A stretch of 64,000 bases of DNA from Flavobacterium frigidimaris (GTDB taxonomy: Bacteria; Bacteroidota; Bacteroidia; Flavobacteriales; Flavobacteriaceae): NCBI GenBank assembly GCA_900129595.1, contig FQWG01000008.1, positions 124,001 through 188,000 of the forward strand. Direction: 5' to 3'. The translations under genes were made by a program, and so were the position numbers. Position 1 is the first letter of the stretch. Every line of letters starts with the position of its first letter. Positions 24,211 through 33,573 of the stretch are shown here, in pieces. Below the pieces are notes generated by a model, which made no database searches, had not been told where the DNA came from, and was given only the letters and a program-made list of their open reading frames with translations.

Positions 24211-25827
24211 ATGGCATTATCAAAAGCAAAAAAGATTATTCTCCCAATTGTAGTGATACTTTTTCTATTGGCGGTGTTTTTATTCTGGCCCATCAATACC
24301 GATGGAACTTTAATCAAACCAGACGCAAAACTACTCGCAGGAAAAGCAGCATTTCTATCCGAAAAAGTTCCCGCAGACAGTTCTTTCAAAAAACCAAATA
24401 TCATTATTCTTCTGGCAGATGATTTAGGAAAATATGATATTTCGTTGTACGGAGGAAAATCCACACCAACGCCACAAATAGATTCTTTGGCGGCATCAGG
24501 AGTTACGTTTCAGGATGGTTATGTTTCGGCTTCGATTTGTTCGCCTTCACGTGCCGGAATTTTAACCGGGCGTTATCAGGAACGTTTTGGTCATGAATAC
24601 CAACCCGGAGATCGTTATCCAAAAAACAATCTGGAATATTACGGTTTCAAATATTTAATCAATACCAATAACTGGAGATTAAATGATAAAATCAATTACC
24701 CAAACGAAGCGTCGATCGCCACACAAGGTTTGCCACAATCTGAAATTACGTTTGCTGACCTTGCCAAAAGAAAAGGTTACAGTACAGGAATTATCGGAAA
24801 ATGGCATTTAGGACACAACAAGGGATTTTTTCCTTTAGACAGAGGTTTCGATTATCATTACGGTTTTTATCAGGCATTTTCGCTTTACACTCCCGAAGAT
24901 GATAATCCGGATATTATCAACCACCATCACAAAGATTTCACCGATAAAATGATTTGGGGAAATGGCCGCGTTGGCATCGGGCAAATTCGTCGTGATACTA
25001 CGATTATTCACAATAAAGCGTATTTAACCGAAACATTTGCAGATGAAGCCGAAGCTTTTATTGATAGAAATAAAAAGAAACCTTTCTTGCTTTATGTTCC
25101 GTTTAATGCGCCACATACACCTTTTCAGGTTCGTAAAAAATACTACGATCGTTTCCCGAATGTAAAAGACGAAAACAAACGTGTTTATTTTGCGATGATC
25201 AGCGCCTTAGATGATGCCGTGGGAAGAATCAGGGCTAAAGTCAAAAAAGAAGGTCTGGAAGATAACACTCTAATCGTTTTTGCCAGCGACAACGGCGGTG
25301 CCGATTATACTTTCGCCACCACAAACGCGCCATTAAAAGCCGGAAAGTTTTCTCATTTCGAAGGCGGAGTAAATGTTCCGTTTGCACTTTCGTGGAAGGG
25401 AAAAATCAAACCGCATACTATTTATAAAACTCCGGTAAGTACATTAGATATTTTTGCTACAATTGCCGCGGCCATACATTCTGATTTGCCAAAAGACCGC
25501 GTTTATGATGGCGTTGATCTTGTCAATACAGTCAACGAAAATAAAGAAGTACACAAAACATTATACTGGCGATCCGGCGATGCAAAAGCCATCAGAAGCG
25601 GTGACTGGAAACTAATTATCAGCGGAAAAACGCATGAAGAATGGCTTTATAATTTAGCAAATGACAAGTCTGAAACAACAGATTTGGCTCAACAAAATCC
25701 TGAAAAAGTAAAAGAATTACATGTGGCTTTAAAAAATTGGGAAAAAGGTTTGGTAAAACCTTTATGGCCAAATCTAACGCATTATGAATTCGATTTTGGC
25801 AAACAAAAATATTTTGTTGATTTATAG
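24211..25827 (+). CDS. Membrane-anchored sulfatase (formylglycine type)
   Basis: This is a 538-residue sulfatase with an uncleaved-looking hydrophobic N-terminus (residues 10-28) in place of a standard signal peptide. Metal and maturation motifs are intact: IILLADDLGKYD, CSPSRAGILTGR with Cys110 as formylglycine precursor, GKWHLGHNKGF, NAPHTPFQ, and ASDNGGADYT. The CxPSR form is the most common substrate of the oxygen-dependent maturation enzyme. It differs from the sulfatases at 16390 and 27748 in subfamily features, so the locus probably handles several sulfate esters. The substrate is unknown. Confidence 0.92.
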   Translation: MALSKAKKIILPIVVILFLLAVFLFWPINTDGTLIKPDAKLLAGKAAFLSEKVPADSSFKKPNIIILLADDLGKYDISLYGGKSTPTPQIDSLAASGVTFQDGYVSASICSPSRAGILTGRYQERFGHEYQPGDRYPKNNLEYYGFKYLINTNNWRLNDKINYPNEASIATQGLPQSEITFADLAKRKGYSTGIIGKWHLGHNKGFFPLDRGFDYHYGFYQAFSLYTPEDDNPDIINHHHKDFTDKMIWGNGRVGIGQIRRDTTIIHNKAYLTETFADEAEAFIDRNKKKPFLLYVPFNAPHTPFQVRKKYYDRFPNVKDENKRVYFAMISALDDAVGRIRAKVKKEGLEDNTLIVFASDNGGADYTFATTNAPLKAGKFSHFEGGVNVPFALSWKGKIKPHTIYKTPVSTLDIFATIAAAIHSDLPKDRVYDGVDLVNTVNENKEVHKTLYWRSGDAKAIRSGDWKLIISGKTHEEWLYNLANDKSETTDLAQQNPEKVKELHVALKNWEKGLVKPLWPNLTHYEFDFGKQKYFVDL

Positions 25828-25839
25828 TTAACATCATAC

Positions 25840-25872
25840 AAACCCGACAGGTTTTAAAAACCTGTCGGGTTT
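25840..25872 (+). terminator. Hairpin with AAACCCGACAGG arms, likely terminator
   Basis: AAACCCGACAGGTTTT and its complement form a long perfect stem 13 bases after the sulfatase stop. It is a near-palindrome and may act in both directions; the same CCGACAGG hairpin type is frequent in related genomes. Confidence 0.65.
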
Positions 25873-25898
25873 AATTCAAAATATCTTTTAATTCGATT

Positions 25899-26038
25899 TT
25901 TTGAATAGCCTCCAGCTTTAGCTGGAGATTAGATTTAATAATATTTCAGGGCTTTAGCCAAATATAAAAGTTCGGCTAAAGCCAATGTCAATTACACAAC
26001 AATAACCTCCAGCTAAAGCTGGAGGCTATTCAAAAAAA
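25899..26038. repeat. Palindromic repeat with AGCCTCCAGCTTTAGCTGGA ends
   Basis: The outer arms TTGAATAGCCTCCAGC and GCTGGAGGCTATTCAA bound 140 bases. Each end also contains its own small palindrome (CCAGCTTTAGCTGG, CCAGCTAAAGCTGG), and the centre holds GGCTTTAGCC. A further hairpin, CCTAGCAGTCCCGAAG to GTTAGG, follows at 26053-26088. This fills the gap between sulfatase and transporter genes. Confidence 0.8.
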
Positions 26039-26102
26039 ACGAACAAATAAATAACCTAGCAGTCCCGAAGCCTCGGGATTGTTAGGATAATAAAATAATA
26101 CA

Positions 26103-27365
26103 ATGTCAACCCCAACCAAACAATTCAACATTCACGAAGACTGGACGGTCGTAATTCTCGGATTTATGATCATCGGGATTTCTCTTTTTGTTTTTCTTCC
26201 CGAAGTTCCCGTTTTCAAATGGTCAACCGGAACCGATTTATTTCATGATGTATTCGATCTTGAAAACTTAAAAGTCCTTGGATTACAGTTTTTATACCTG
26301 ATTTCCATCGGAACTTTAGGCGCTTTTTTAATTGGGAAATCAGTAAAATACTTTTTATTAGGATTTCCTGTTGTTTATATCCTGACTGTTCTTGCCCTGA
26401 TCATTGCCGGAAATACCGAAGTAAAAGGATTAAATCTCGAAGCTGTAATTTTCAGTTTGGCAATTGGTTTAGCGATTGGAAATTTCTTCAAACTTCCGGA
26501 TTGGTTCAAGTCAGCACTTTCGACAGAAGTATTCGTCAAAATTGGATTGGTTTTACTGGGAACAAGTGTTATTTTCTCGGATATTCTAAAAGCAGGTTCT
26601 CTAGGATTAATTCAGGCTTTGGTAGTTGTTTTATCCGTTTGGTATTTTGCTTTTTGGTTGTGTAAAAAACTAAAAGTCGACGACGAATTGACCATGATGA
26701 TTTCGAGCGCGGTTTCTATTTGTGGAGTTTCCGCAGCTATTGCCACTTCGGGAGCTATAAAAGGAGATTCGAAAAAACTGTCTTATGTAATCTCGATTGT
26801 GCTGGTAACCGCAATTCCTATGATGATTTTCATGCCCATAATCGCCAAATATTTCAATTTTCCCGAAGAAGTTACCGGAGCCTGGTTAGGCGGAAGTATC
26901 GATACATCGGGTGCTGTTGTGGCTTCAGGATCTTTGGTTGGCGAAACGGCTTTGAAGATTAGTACCATTGTAAAATTCTCCCAGAATGTACTGTTAGGAA
27001 TAGCCGCTTTCGCGATCTCGGTTTATTGGACGTATACACACAACAATTCGGCGGAAGTTGTCGAATCAAAACCTACTTTAAGTGTTATTTGGGACCGTTT
27101 TCCAAAGTTTGTAATTGGTTTTATTGCTGCTTCTTTGCTCTTCTCTTTCCTGCTTACTGCTGAAACCAGAGATGCGGTAAAAGACAGTTTGAAGAACCTT
27201 CAGGGAATTTGGTTTGCTCTTGCTTTTACAAGTATTGGTTTGGAAACGAACTTTAAAGATTTATTGAGTAACAATAGCCGAAAACCTTTGTATGCGTTTT
27301 TAATCGCACAATTATTCAATGTGATTGTTACGCTGATTATTGCGTTTTTACTGTTTGGGAAATGA
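26103..27365 (+). CDS. YeiH/UPF0324-family putative sulfate exporter
   Basis: This 420-residue integral membrane protein has about ten to eleven hydrophobic segments. The family's most conserved region, SSAVSICGVSAAIATSGAIKG followed later by WLGGSIDTSGAVVASGSLVG, is present. Members are annotated as putative sulfate exporters, largely from context; direct transport data are sparse. Here it sits between two sulfatase genes, so removal of excess sulfate released by ester hydrolysis is a sensible hypothesis. Import cannot be excluded. Confidence 0.85.
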   Translation: MSTPTKQFNIHEDWTVVILGFMIIGISLFVFLPEVPVFKWSTGTDLFHDVFDLENLKVLGLQFLYLISIGTLGAFLIGKSVKYFLLGFPVVYILTVLALIIAGNTEVKGLNLEAVIFSLAIGLAIGNFFKLPDWFKSALSTEVFVKIGLVLLGTSVIFSDILKAGSLGLIQALVVVLSVWYFAFWLCKKLKVDDELTMMISSAVSICGVSAAIATSGAIKGDSKKLSYVISIVLVTAIPMMIFMPIIAKYFNFPEEVTGAWLGGSIDTSGAVVASGSLVGETALKISTIVKFSQNVLLGIAAFAISVYWTYTHNNSAEVVESKPTLSVIWDRFPKFVIGFIAASLLFSFLLTAETRDAVKDSLKNLQGIWFALAFTSIGLETNFKDLLSNNSRKPLYAFLIAQLFNVIVTLIIAFLLFGK

Positions 27366-27452
27366 TTTTTTTTTTTAAACACATAGCAATGGGAATGTAA
27401 AACCATATTTTGACAAAGTTAAAATTCAATTATTTAGACAAAAGTTACCACA

Positions 27453-27567
27453 ATCATTGTCATCCTGAGCGAAGTCGAAGGACACACAAGTAGCTCGACA
27501 AAGTTTTGTCATTTTCTTTGCGGAGCTACTCACGGAGATCCCTCGTTCCTCGGGATGACAAAAATGA
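27453..27567. repeat. Family C palindromic repeat (full-length copy)
   Basis: It starts TTGTCATCCTGAGCGAAG and ends CCTCGGGATGACAAAAATG, so the outermost bases are inverted repeats. Inside are AGTAGCTCGACAAAG and CTTTGCGGAGCTACT, again complementary. The copy at 40938-41050 has the same ends with the interior flipped. No gene lies here. Confidence 0.85.
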
Positions 27568-27591
27568 GAAATCGTTCTTATGAAACAAGTG

Positions 27592-27681
27592 CCTAGCCCC
27601 GATAGAAGTGGAAATCCTTTTGTGTCCGCCACGGCGGACACAAAAGATTGGAACGGATAGCGGGATTAGCTCCTAAAAAAA
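27592..27681 (+). repeat. Dispersed structured repeat, family B (copy 2)
   Basis: It has the same ends as the 19.2 kb copy (CCTAGCCCCGATAG and AGCGGGATTAGCTCCTAAAA), with a different inner hairpin (TGTCCGCC and GGCGGACA). It follows a family C element, as at 19.1 kb. The 382-base gap from 27366 to 27747 contains these two repeats and no gene. Confidence 0.8.
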
Positions 27682-27747
27682 GATTTGGTTTTATTATAAA
27701 ATCCATCCCTACAATATAATTTTCGACACTTTAAAATATCAACAATA

Positions 27748-29394
27748 ATGAAAAAAACACTTATTACACTAAACCTTCTACTTGCTGTAGTGGCTTTAAA
27801 TGCACAAAACAAAACAACTTCTGAAAAACCGAACATTATTTTAATAATGGTTGATGATATGGGCTATTCTGATTTGGGGAATTATGGTTCCGAAATTAAA
27901 ACCCCTAATCTTGATAAATTAGCCATTGAAGGTTTACGCTTACGCGAATTTTACAATAACTCGATTTGTGCGCCAACACGCGGTTCTTTGCTTACTGGGC
28001 AATATCAGCACAAAGCCGGAATGGGATTTTTTGATGTTAATTTAGGATTACCGGCCTATCAGGGTTATCTCAACAAAGAATCTCTGACATTGGGAGAAGT
28101 TTTTCGTTCCGGTGGTTACAGCACTTTGCTTTCGGGAAAATGGCACGTAGGTTCTGAAGATAAAGCGCAATGGCCCAATCAAAGAGGATTTGATAAATTT
28201 TACGGCATCCTGAAAGGAGCATCGAACTATTTTGATACCAAACCTTTGCCTTTCGGGAAAACGCCTTATCCGGTAAAACTGATTCGTAATAATGAAGAAT
28301 TGCATCCAAAAGATGATTCGTATTATTTTACAGATGAAATCGGGAACAATGCAGTGACTTTCTTAGACGAACAAAATAAAGAAAATAAACCGTTCTTTTT
28401 GTATTTAGCGTTTACGGCTCCGCATTGGCCATTACAGGCAAAACCCGTTGACATTGCCAAATACAGAGGGAAATTTGATGAAGGCTGGGATATTTTAAGA
28501 GAAAAAAGAATTGAAAAACTAAAAGCAAATGGCATTTTACCCGCCAATCAAACGGTTTCTGCAAGAGATCCTGAAGTGCCGGAATGGAGTAAATTAACGT
28601 ATGATGAAAAGCAATTCTGGAAAGCCAAAATGGAAGTTTACGCCGCTATGGTCGATAATATGGATCAGAATGTGGGGAAAGTTCTGGAAAAGTTAAAAGC
28701 ATTGAAGAAAGATAAAAACACGCTGATTATTTTTATTTCAGACAATGGTGCTCAAGGTGGTTTCAATACCTATAATCCGTTAGGAAGAGGTTTGGTAAGA
28801 AACGACGGGCCAGTTGGAACTTCGGGATCCTTTGATTATCAGGAACAAAACTGGGCGTATTTATCGAATACTCCGCTTCAGCAATACAAAAACAATATGC
28901 ACGAAGGCGGATTCAGTTCGCCGTTTATTGCGTGGTTTCCCTCAAAAATAAAAGCGGGCCGAATCGATAAAGGAACGGGACATATTATTGACCTTGCACC
29001 TACTTTTTATGAATTGGCCGGAATTGATTATCCTAAGGAATACAATGGAGTACATTCAAATCCGTTAGCAGGGAAAAGTCTGTTGCCCGTTTTATTCGAT
29101 AATGTTTCAGAAGTAAATCGAGGAACTCCTTTATTTTGGGAAAGAGCGGGTAACAGAGCCGTAAGAGATGGGAAATGGAAACTGGTTTCGACTTATCCTG
29201 CTTATGAATGGGAACTTTACAACATCGAAACAGATCGTGGCGAAACTACCAATGTCGCACAACAAAATCCCGCGATTGTAAACCAACTTTCGGCTGCTTA
29301 TTTTGACTGGGCAGATAAAACCGGAGTGGTTGAATACAGTAAATTCAAATTGAAAACGGAGGTTATGCCTGGCGGTGCAGCTTTGAAAAAGTAA
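27748..29394 (+). CDS. Exported arylsulfatase (formylglycine type)
   Basis: This 548-residue sulfatase has a signal peptide (after ALNAQ). The metal-binding DD occurs in ILIMVDDMGYSD, and Cys74 in CAPTRGSLLTGQ is the formylglycine precursor. GKWHVG, APHWPLQ and ISDNGAQGGF supply the remaining active-site positions. CAPTR instead of CSPSR is also found in the first sulfatase (16390). The DEGWDILREKRIEKL insert is shared with that protein, so the two look like paralogues from one subfamily. It is the last gene before the second susC leader. Confidence 0.93.
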   Translation: MKKTLITLNLLLAVVALNAQNKTTSEKPNIILIMVDDMGYSDLGNYGSEIKTPNLDKLAIEGLRLREFYNNSICAPTRGSLLTGQYQHKAGMGFFDVNLGLPAYQGYLNKESLTLGEVFRSGGYSTLLSGKWHVGSEDKAQWPNQRGFDKFYGILKGASNYFDTKPLPFGKTPYPVKLIRNNEELHPKDDSYYFTDEIGNNAVTFLDEQNKENKPFFLYLAFTAPHWPLQAKPVDIAKYRGKFDEGWDILREKRIEKLKANGILPANQTVSARDPEVPEWSKLTYDEKQFWKAKMEVYAAMVDNMDQNVGKVLEKLKALKKDKNTLIIFISDNGAQGGFNTYNPLGRGLVRNDGPVGTSGSFDYQEQNWAYLSNTPLQQYKNNMHEGGFSSPFIAWFPSKIKAGRIDKGTGHIIDLAPTFYELAGIDYPKEYNGVHSNPLAGKSLLPVLFDNVSEVNRGTPLFWERAGNRAVRDGKWKLVSTYPAYEWELYNIETDRGETTNVAQQNPAIVNQLSAAYFDWADKTGVVEYSKFKLKTEVMPGGAALKK

Positions 29395-29458
29395 CTGGTA
29401 TTAATTATTTTTAATATTGAAAAAAAGCGTTTCATTTATTTGCTGTACGTTTAAATTT

Positions 29459-29645
29459 TTCACGCAGATTTGGCAGATTGAGCAGATTCTTTTTTTATCG
29501 TTTAAAAATTTAATCTATTGTATTGATTTTAATAGAAAAAAAATATTTTCCTTTTTTGATAGGTATAAAAACCAGATTTCGATGTTTTAAAATAAAAACT
29601 AAGGAATTTTAAAATCTGCTTAATCTGCCAAATCTGCGTGAAAAT
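29459..29645. repeat. Inverted repeat with CACGCAGATTTGGCAGATT ends
   Basis: CACGCAGATTTGGCAGATTG at 29461 and its near-complement ending CCAAATCTGCGTG at 29640 enclose about 150 AT-rich bases without a gene. It is another dispersed repeat type of this genome. Confidence 0.75.
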
Positions 29646-29718
29646 AAATACTCATTTTAAGAATCACCACAAAAATAAACCTATATTTCTATTTACTTAA
29701 AACCCTTAAAGACAGAAA

Positions 29719-29749
29719 AATAAGTATAAATATTTAACGTATACTTATT
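29719..29749. promoter_or_regulatory. AATAAGTATA inverted repeat upstream of second susC promoter
   Basis: AATAAGTATA and TATACTTATT form 10-base arms about 11 bases apart, roughly 125 bases before the promoter. A single AATAAGTATA arm occurs at a comparable place before the first susC promoter (11043-11052), and related TAAGTATTAA sites flank the moeA -7 box. An operator is possible, not shown. Confidence 0.35.
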
Positions 29750-29873
29750 TTTTTGTTTTTTTTATTGAAATAAAACAAAATTCAAATCACTAGAAATCAA
29801 TACATTAATACAAATTCCTATTCAATTTATAAGTTCCTTACCTCTATTCACTTAAAGAAAAATTAAAAAACTT

Positions 29874-29903
29874 TTGGTTTTTATTATATTAAATTTAACT
29901 TTG
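29874..29903 (+). promoter_or_regulatory. Promoter of second SusC/SusD operon
   Basis: TTG (29874-29876), 19 bases, then TAACTTTG (29896-29903) matches the Bacteroidota promoter exactly and is nearly identical to the promoter at 11210-11239, including the following TCTATAGAATTAGTAGAG. The two operons should respond to the same signals. Confidence 0.8.
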
Positions 29904-29944
29904 TCTATAGAATTAGTAGAGTTTAAAACCAAAACAACTTAATT

Positions 29945-30031
29945 TTGAAAACAACCGAAAGCATATCATTTTACATTCTTCCAAAAAAATATACTTATAA
30001 CACTTTTTGTTATATGTGCTTCTGTTGTTAA
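29945..30031 (+). CDS. Cysteine-rich leader peptide of susC operon 2
   Basis: A 28-codon frame from TTG (29945) to TAA (30029-30031) encodes a peptide starting MKTTESIS and ending CYMCFCC. Five residues differ from the leader peptide at 11292 (positions 9, 12, 13, 14 and 21), and silent changes occur elsewhere, including the last Cys codon (TGT here, TGC there). The length and frame are kept although the flanking leader DNA has indels. This supports translation and a function tied to cysteine-tRNA charging. No database family is known to me for it. Confidence 0.75.
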   Translation: MKTTESISFYILPKKYTYNTFCYMCFCC

Positions 30032-30208
30032 TTCCCTCACATCCTTTTCATTAAAAATCGATTTCTATCTAAAAAGAATCGGTCTTTTTTAAACCTCAAC
30101 GGTTTCTTATTGAATAATACACGATCATTTTGCTGCATTTTTTGCATCAGGAAGAAGTATCACGCATAACTATAAATCATCCAAAAACAATAATTAATAC
30201 GAACAAAC

Positions 30209-30241
30209 ATGACACAAATACCACTACAAAATTGCTCCTAA
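30209..30241 (+). CDS. Small upstream ORF with one Cys codon in leader 2
   Basis: ATG opens a ten-codon frame MTQIPLQNCS ending in TAA right at the base of the conserved stem-loop. It occupies the position of the CCC-encoding uORF of leader 1 but has only one Cys. It is listed because of the shared position; coding evidence is weak. Confidence 0.35.
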   Translation: MTQIPLQNCS

Positions 30242-30263
30242 TATTTCTGCGGCAACAGAAATA
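30242..30263 (+). ncRNA. Conserved leader stem-loop 2
   Basis: TATTTCTG and CAGAAATA pair around the loop CGGCAA. The loop and seven base pairs are identical to leader 1, one pair is compensated (T-A for C-G), and about 30 following bases are nearly the same. Apart from this leader, the 963-base gap before susC has only the listed repeats, promoter and uORFs. Confidence 0.6.
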
Positions 30264-30357
30264 GCAAGGCTAAAAGAACCTTTATCACTCAATAAAACAA
30301 TGCGCAGGACATCCAATCTTCCGTCATTTTTTAATTACAAAAAATCAATAACCAAGA

Positions 30358-33300
30358 ATGAAAAAAAATACCAAACTTATTTTATGGATTAGCATTTTGT
30401 TCATCTCCATCGGAATAAATGCTCAAGACACAGCACCCAATATTCAATCGAAACTAAGCGGAACCATTGTAGATCAAATATCAAATCAGCCTATTATTGG
30501 CGCTTCGGTAAACATAAAAGGAACTACACACGGCGTTGAAACGGATATCGACGGAAAATTTTATTTTCAAACCGGACAAAAATTCCCTTATACTTTAATC
30601 ATCAGTTACATTGGTTACAATTCTAAGGAAGTAACGGTAGACGGAAGTCCGGTGGTGATAAAACTAACGGAACAAGTTGAAAAACTAGACGAAATAGTGG
30701 TCGTAGGATACGGCACATCGGCAAAAAAAACCTTTACAGGAGCAACCTCAAAAATCGATGCGAAACAAATTGCCAATCGTCCGGCACAAAGTTTTGATCA
30801 ATTGTTAGGCGGTCAGGCTTCAGGATTAAACATTGTGCAGCCCAGCGGATCATTAAACAGTACGCCGGTAATCAGAATTAGAGGAATTAACTCGATCACC
30901 AGTTCACTTTATCCTTTGGTTATTGTTGATGGTGTTACTGTTTTTACAGGAACAGCCGGAGGTGCCATTGGCAACAATCCGTTATCTGACATTAACCCAA
31001 ATGACATCGAATCGATTGATGTTCTTAAAGATGCTTCGGCAGCGGCAGTTTATGGTTCACGTGCCGCAAACGGAGTTATCGTGATTACGACTAAAAAGGG
31101 AAAAAAAGGAAAAGTAAACGTTAATTATGATGTTTGGGTAAGCTGGAACAAAGCTACAAATCTGCCAAAACTTTTGAATGCCGAAGATTATGTAAGCATT
31201 AAAAACGAGGCCAGAACCAACGCAGGACTTACACCCGGTTTTGCTTTAGGTCAAAATGCTGATGGATCGACAATAGGAACCAATTGGTACGATGTGGCGT
31301 ATCATACAGGAGTTTCACAAAATCATAATTTAAGCTTTTCAGGAGCAACAAATTCTACCAGTTATTTTATTTCGACCAGCTATTCCGATCAGGAAGGGAT
31401 TCTAAGAACAAATGAATTTGTGCGAAAAGGAATCCGATTGAATTTTGAACATAAGCTGAACAATTCGCTGACTTTAGGAACTAATTTCTCTTATAACAAC
31501 TCTGTAAATTCAGGTCCAAATTCAGGATCTTCGACACCCAATTCGATTGGTTCTTCAGCCGGAAATGCGGTTAACACACAATACATCGGTTTGCAGCCTT
31601 TAGGAAGACTTACCTATATTTTACCTTCGAATGTTTCGGTTTACAATCCTGATGGTTCTTACAACATCAATCCGAGTAACGGAAATATCGGATACGGTGC
31701 AAATAGTCCTTCTTTAGGAGTTTTTAATGCCTACAACTTGCAAACGATTTTAGATCTGGATAAAAATACTTCTGAAAATAACACTTTTATCGGAAGCGTT
31801 TATGCTGAACTTGAAATCATCAAAAACCTGAAATTCAAAACGGTTTACGGTATCAATAATTTCGTAGTAGAAAACAAGGAATTCAGAAATCCGTACAGCG
31901 GAGATGGTTTCTCTACTAAAGGAGCTGCAACAAACTCCAACACCAAATACTCGAGATCAAACTGGACCAATACCCTAACCTACTCGACTGTATTAGATCA
32001 GAAACACAATTTGAAAGTGCTTTTGGGACAAGAGAAAAATGTTCGTGAAATTGATGGTTGGGGCGCCATAAAAACAGGTTTAACAGATCCTTTCTTCACC
32101 AGTTATCAAGGCGGATTTACAACTATTGCGCCTGGTCCTTCTGTTCAGACAGAAAATGTATTGCTTTCTTATTTCAGCAGTATTGCTTACGATTATAACA
32201 AAAAATACTTGCTGAACCTTAATTTCAGAAGAGACGGATTATCTGCTTTGGCATCCGGAAATAAATGGGGAAATTTTGGCGGGGCTTCTGTAGGATGGAA
32301 TGTTTCTGAAGAAGATTTTTTCAAAAGTTCCTCTATCAAAAATGTTTTAAACGCGTTTAAGGTTCGTGCGAGTTACGGAATTGTGGGTAACAGCGAATTG
32401 AACGATTATGCTGCTTTATCACAATATTCAGCAGGTACTTACGCCGGAGTTCCAACACTTAATTTTTCGCAATCCGGAAATTCAAATTTGAAATGGGAAA
32501 CCAGCAAAAAGTTTGACTTCGGAATCAATTTTGGATTGTTTGATAACCGAATCACTGTTGAAGCGGATTATTACAAAAACAACATCAACGATTTGATTTT
32601 GAATGCGCCTCAGTCTTTATCACAAGGAATCCCTAACAATTCGATTGCAGCAAACGTGGGATCTTTATACAACAAAGGATTTGAACTTACTGTAAATGCC
32701 AACATTATAAATGGCAATGATTTTCAATGGAATGCCAGTTTAAATTTATCTACTATCAAAAACAAAGTGACTTCATTAGGCGGATATGGAGATATTTATC
32801 CAACGGCTTTGAGCACTTTCGGAATCCAGAATATTACCAGAGAAGGCTATTCTGTAGGATCTATTTTCGCTGTGCCAACAACCGGAGTAAATCATGAAAA
32901 CGGAAATCGTGTTTACGTAAATGCCAACAACGAAGAAGTACAATACAATGCGCTTACAAAAGCTTTTACTTATCTCAACGGAAATACGGCTCCGGCAATC
33001 GATAACTATCGTGACGGACGTATTCAGGGGCCTTCGTTACCCACTTATTACGGAGGATTGAACAATAATTTATCGTATAAAAATTTCGATTTAACGATTG
33101 GTTTAACCTTTTCCGGCGGAAACAAATTGTACAATGGTACAAGATCTACATTATCAGATCAGCGTTTCTTTAATAACGGAACTTTCATCAAAGATCGCTG
33201 GACTACTCCGGGACAGGTTACAGACGTTCCTAAGTTAATTTACGGAGACAGTTTTTCAGGTGGTTTCTCGTCAAGCAACTCCGCTTATGTTGAAGACGGA

Positions 33301-33543
33301 TCGTACTTAAAAGTAAAAAACATCATTTTAAGCTATAGAATTCCGGTAAAGAACGAGTTGGTCAACAAATACATTTCATCTGCAAAAGTGTATGCTCAGG
33401 GATCTAATTTACACACGTGGACAAAATACCGCGGTTCAGATCCGGAGATTTCCATCAACGGAAACTCCATCAATTCAGGGAAAGATCAAAACGTGCCTGC
33501 CAATTCAGTAGTATTCACTTTAGGACTTAATGTAGGTTTCTAG
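30358..33543 (+). CDS. SusC/RagA TonB-linked outer-membrane transporter (second sulfur locus)
   Basis: This 1061-residue protein has a signal peptide (after GINAQ), a carboxypeptidase-regulatory-like domain (NQPIIGASVNIKGTTHGV), a TonB plug (EIVVVGYGTSAKKTFTGAT, SIDVLKDASAAAVYGSRAA) and a large barrel ending in GLNVGF. Its first 100 or so residues closely match the SusC at 11742, whereas plug and barrel diverge. This is what a duplicated expression unit serving a different ligand would give. Its cysteine-leader control region is shared with that gene. The downstream partner susD starts 30 bases later. Confidence 0.93.
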   Translation: MKKNTKLILWISILFISIGINAQDTAPNIQSKLSGTIVDQISNQPIIGASVNIKGTTHGVETDIDGKFYFQTGQKFPYTLIISYIGYNSKEVTVDGSPVVIKLTEQVEKLDEIVVVGYGTSAKKTFTGATSKIDAKQIANRPAQSFDQLLGGQASGLNIVQPSGSLNSTPVIRIRGINSITSSLYPLVIVDGVTVFTGTAGGAIGNNPLSDINPNDIESIDVLKDASAAAVYGSRAANGVIVITTKKGKKGKVNVNYDVWVSWNKATNLPKLLNAEDYVSIKNEARTNAGLTPGFALGQNADGSTIGTNWYDVAYHTGVSQNHNLSFSGATNSTSYFISTSYSDQEGILRTNEFVRKGIRLNFEHKLNNSLTLGTNFSYNNSVNSGPNSGSSTPNSIGSSAGNAVNTQYIGLQPLGRLTYILPSNVSVYNPDGSYNINPSNGNIGYGANSPSLGVFNAYNLQTILDLDKNTSENNTFIGSVYAELEIIKNLKFKTVYGINNFVVENKEFRNPYSGDGFSTKGAATNSNTKYSRSNWTNTLTYSTVLDQKHNLKVLLGQEKNVREIDGWGAIKTGLTDPFFTSYQGGFTTIAPGPSVQTENVLLSYFSSIAYDYNKKYLLNLNFRRDGLSALASGNKWGNFGGASVGWNVSEEDFFKSSSIKNVLNAFKVRASYGIVGNSELNDYAALSQYSAGTYAGVPTLNFSQSGNSNLKWETSKKFDFGINFGLFDNRITVEADYYKNNINDLILNAPQSLSQGIPNNSIAANVGSLYNKGFELTVNANIINGNDFQWNASLNLSTIKNKVTSLGGYGDIYPTALSTFGIQNITREGYSVGSIFAVPTTGVNHENGNRVYVNANNEEVQYNALTKAFTYLNGNTAPAIDNYRDGRIQGPSLPTYYGGLNNNLSYKNFDLTIGLTFSGGNKLYNGTRSTLSDQRFFNNGTFIKDRWTTPGQVTDVPKLIYGDSFSGGFSSSNSAYVEDGSYLKVKNIILSYRIPVKNELVNKYISSAKVYAQGSNLHTWTKYRGSDPEISINGNSINSGKDQNVPANSVVFTLGLNVGF

Positions 33544-33573
33544 GCATTCATCTTAATTAAAAATAAAAACATC

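Noticed and set aside
27426..27641. Antisense 71-residue frame
   Set aside because: It lies wholly within family C and B repeats and reads through their palindromes; not a gene.
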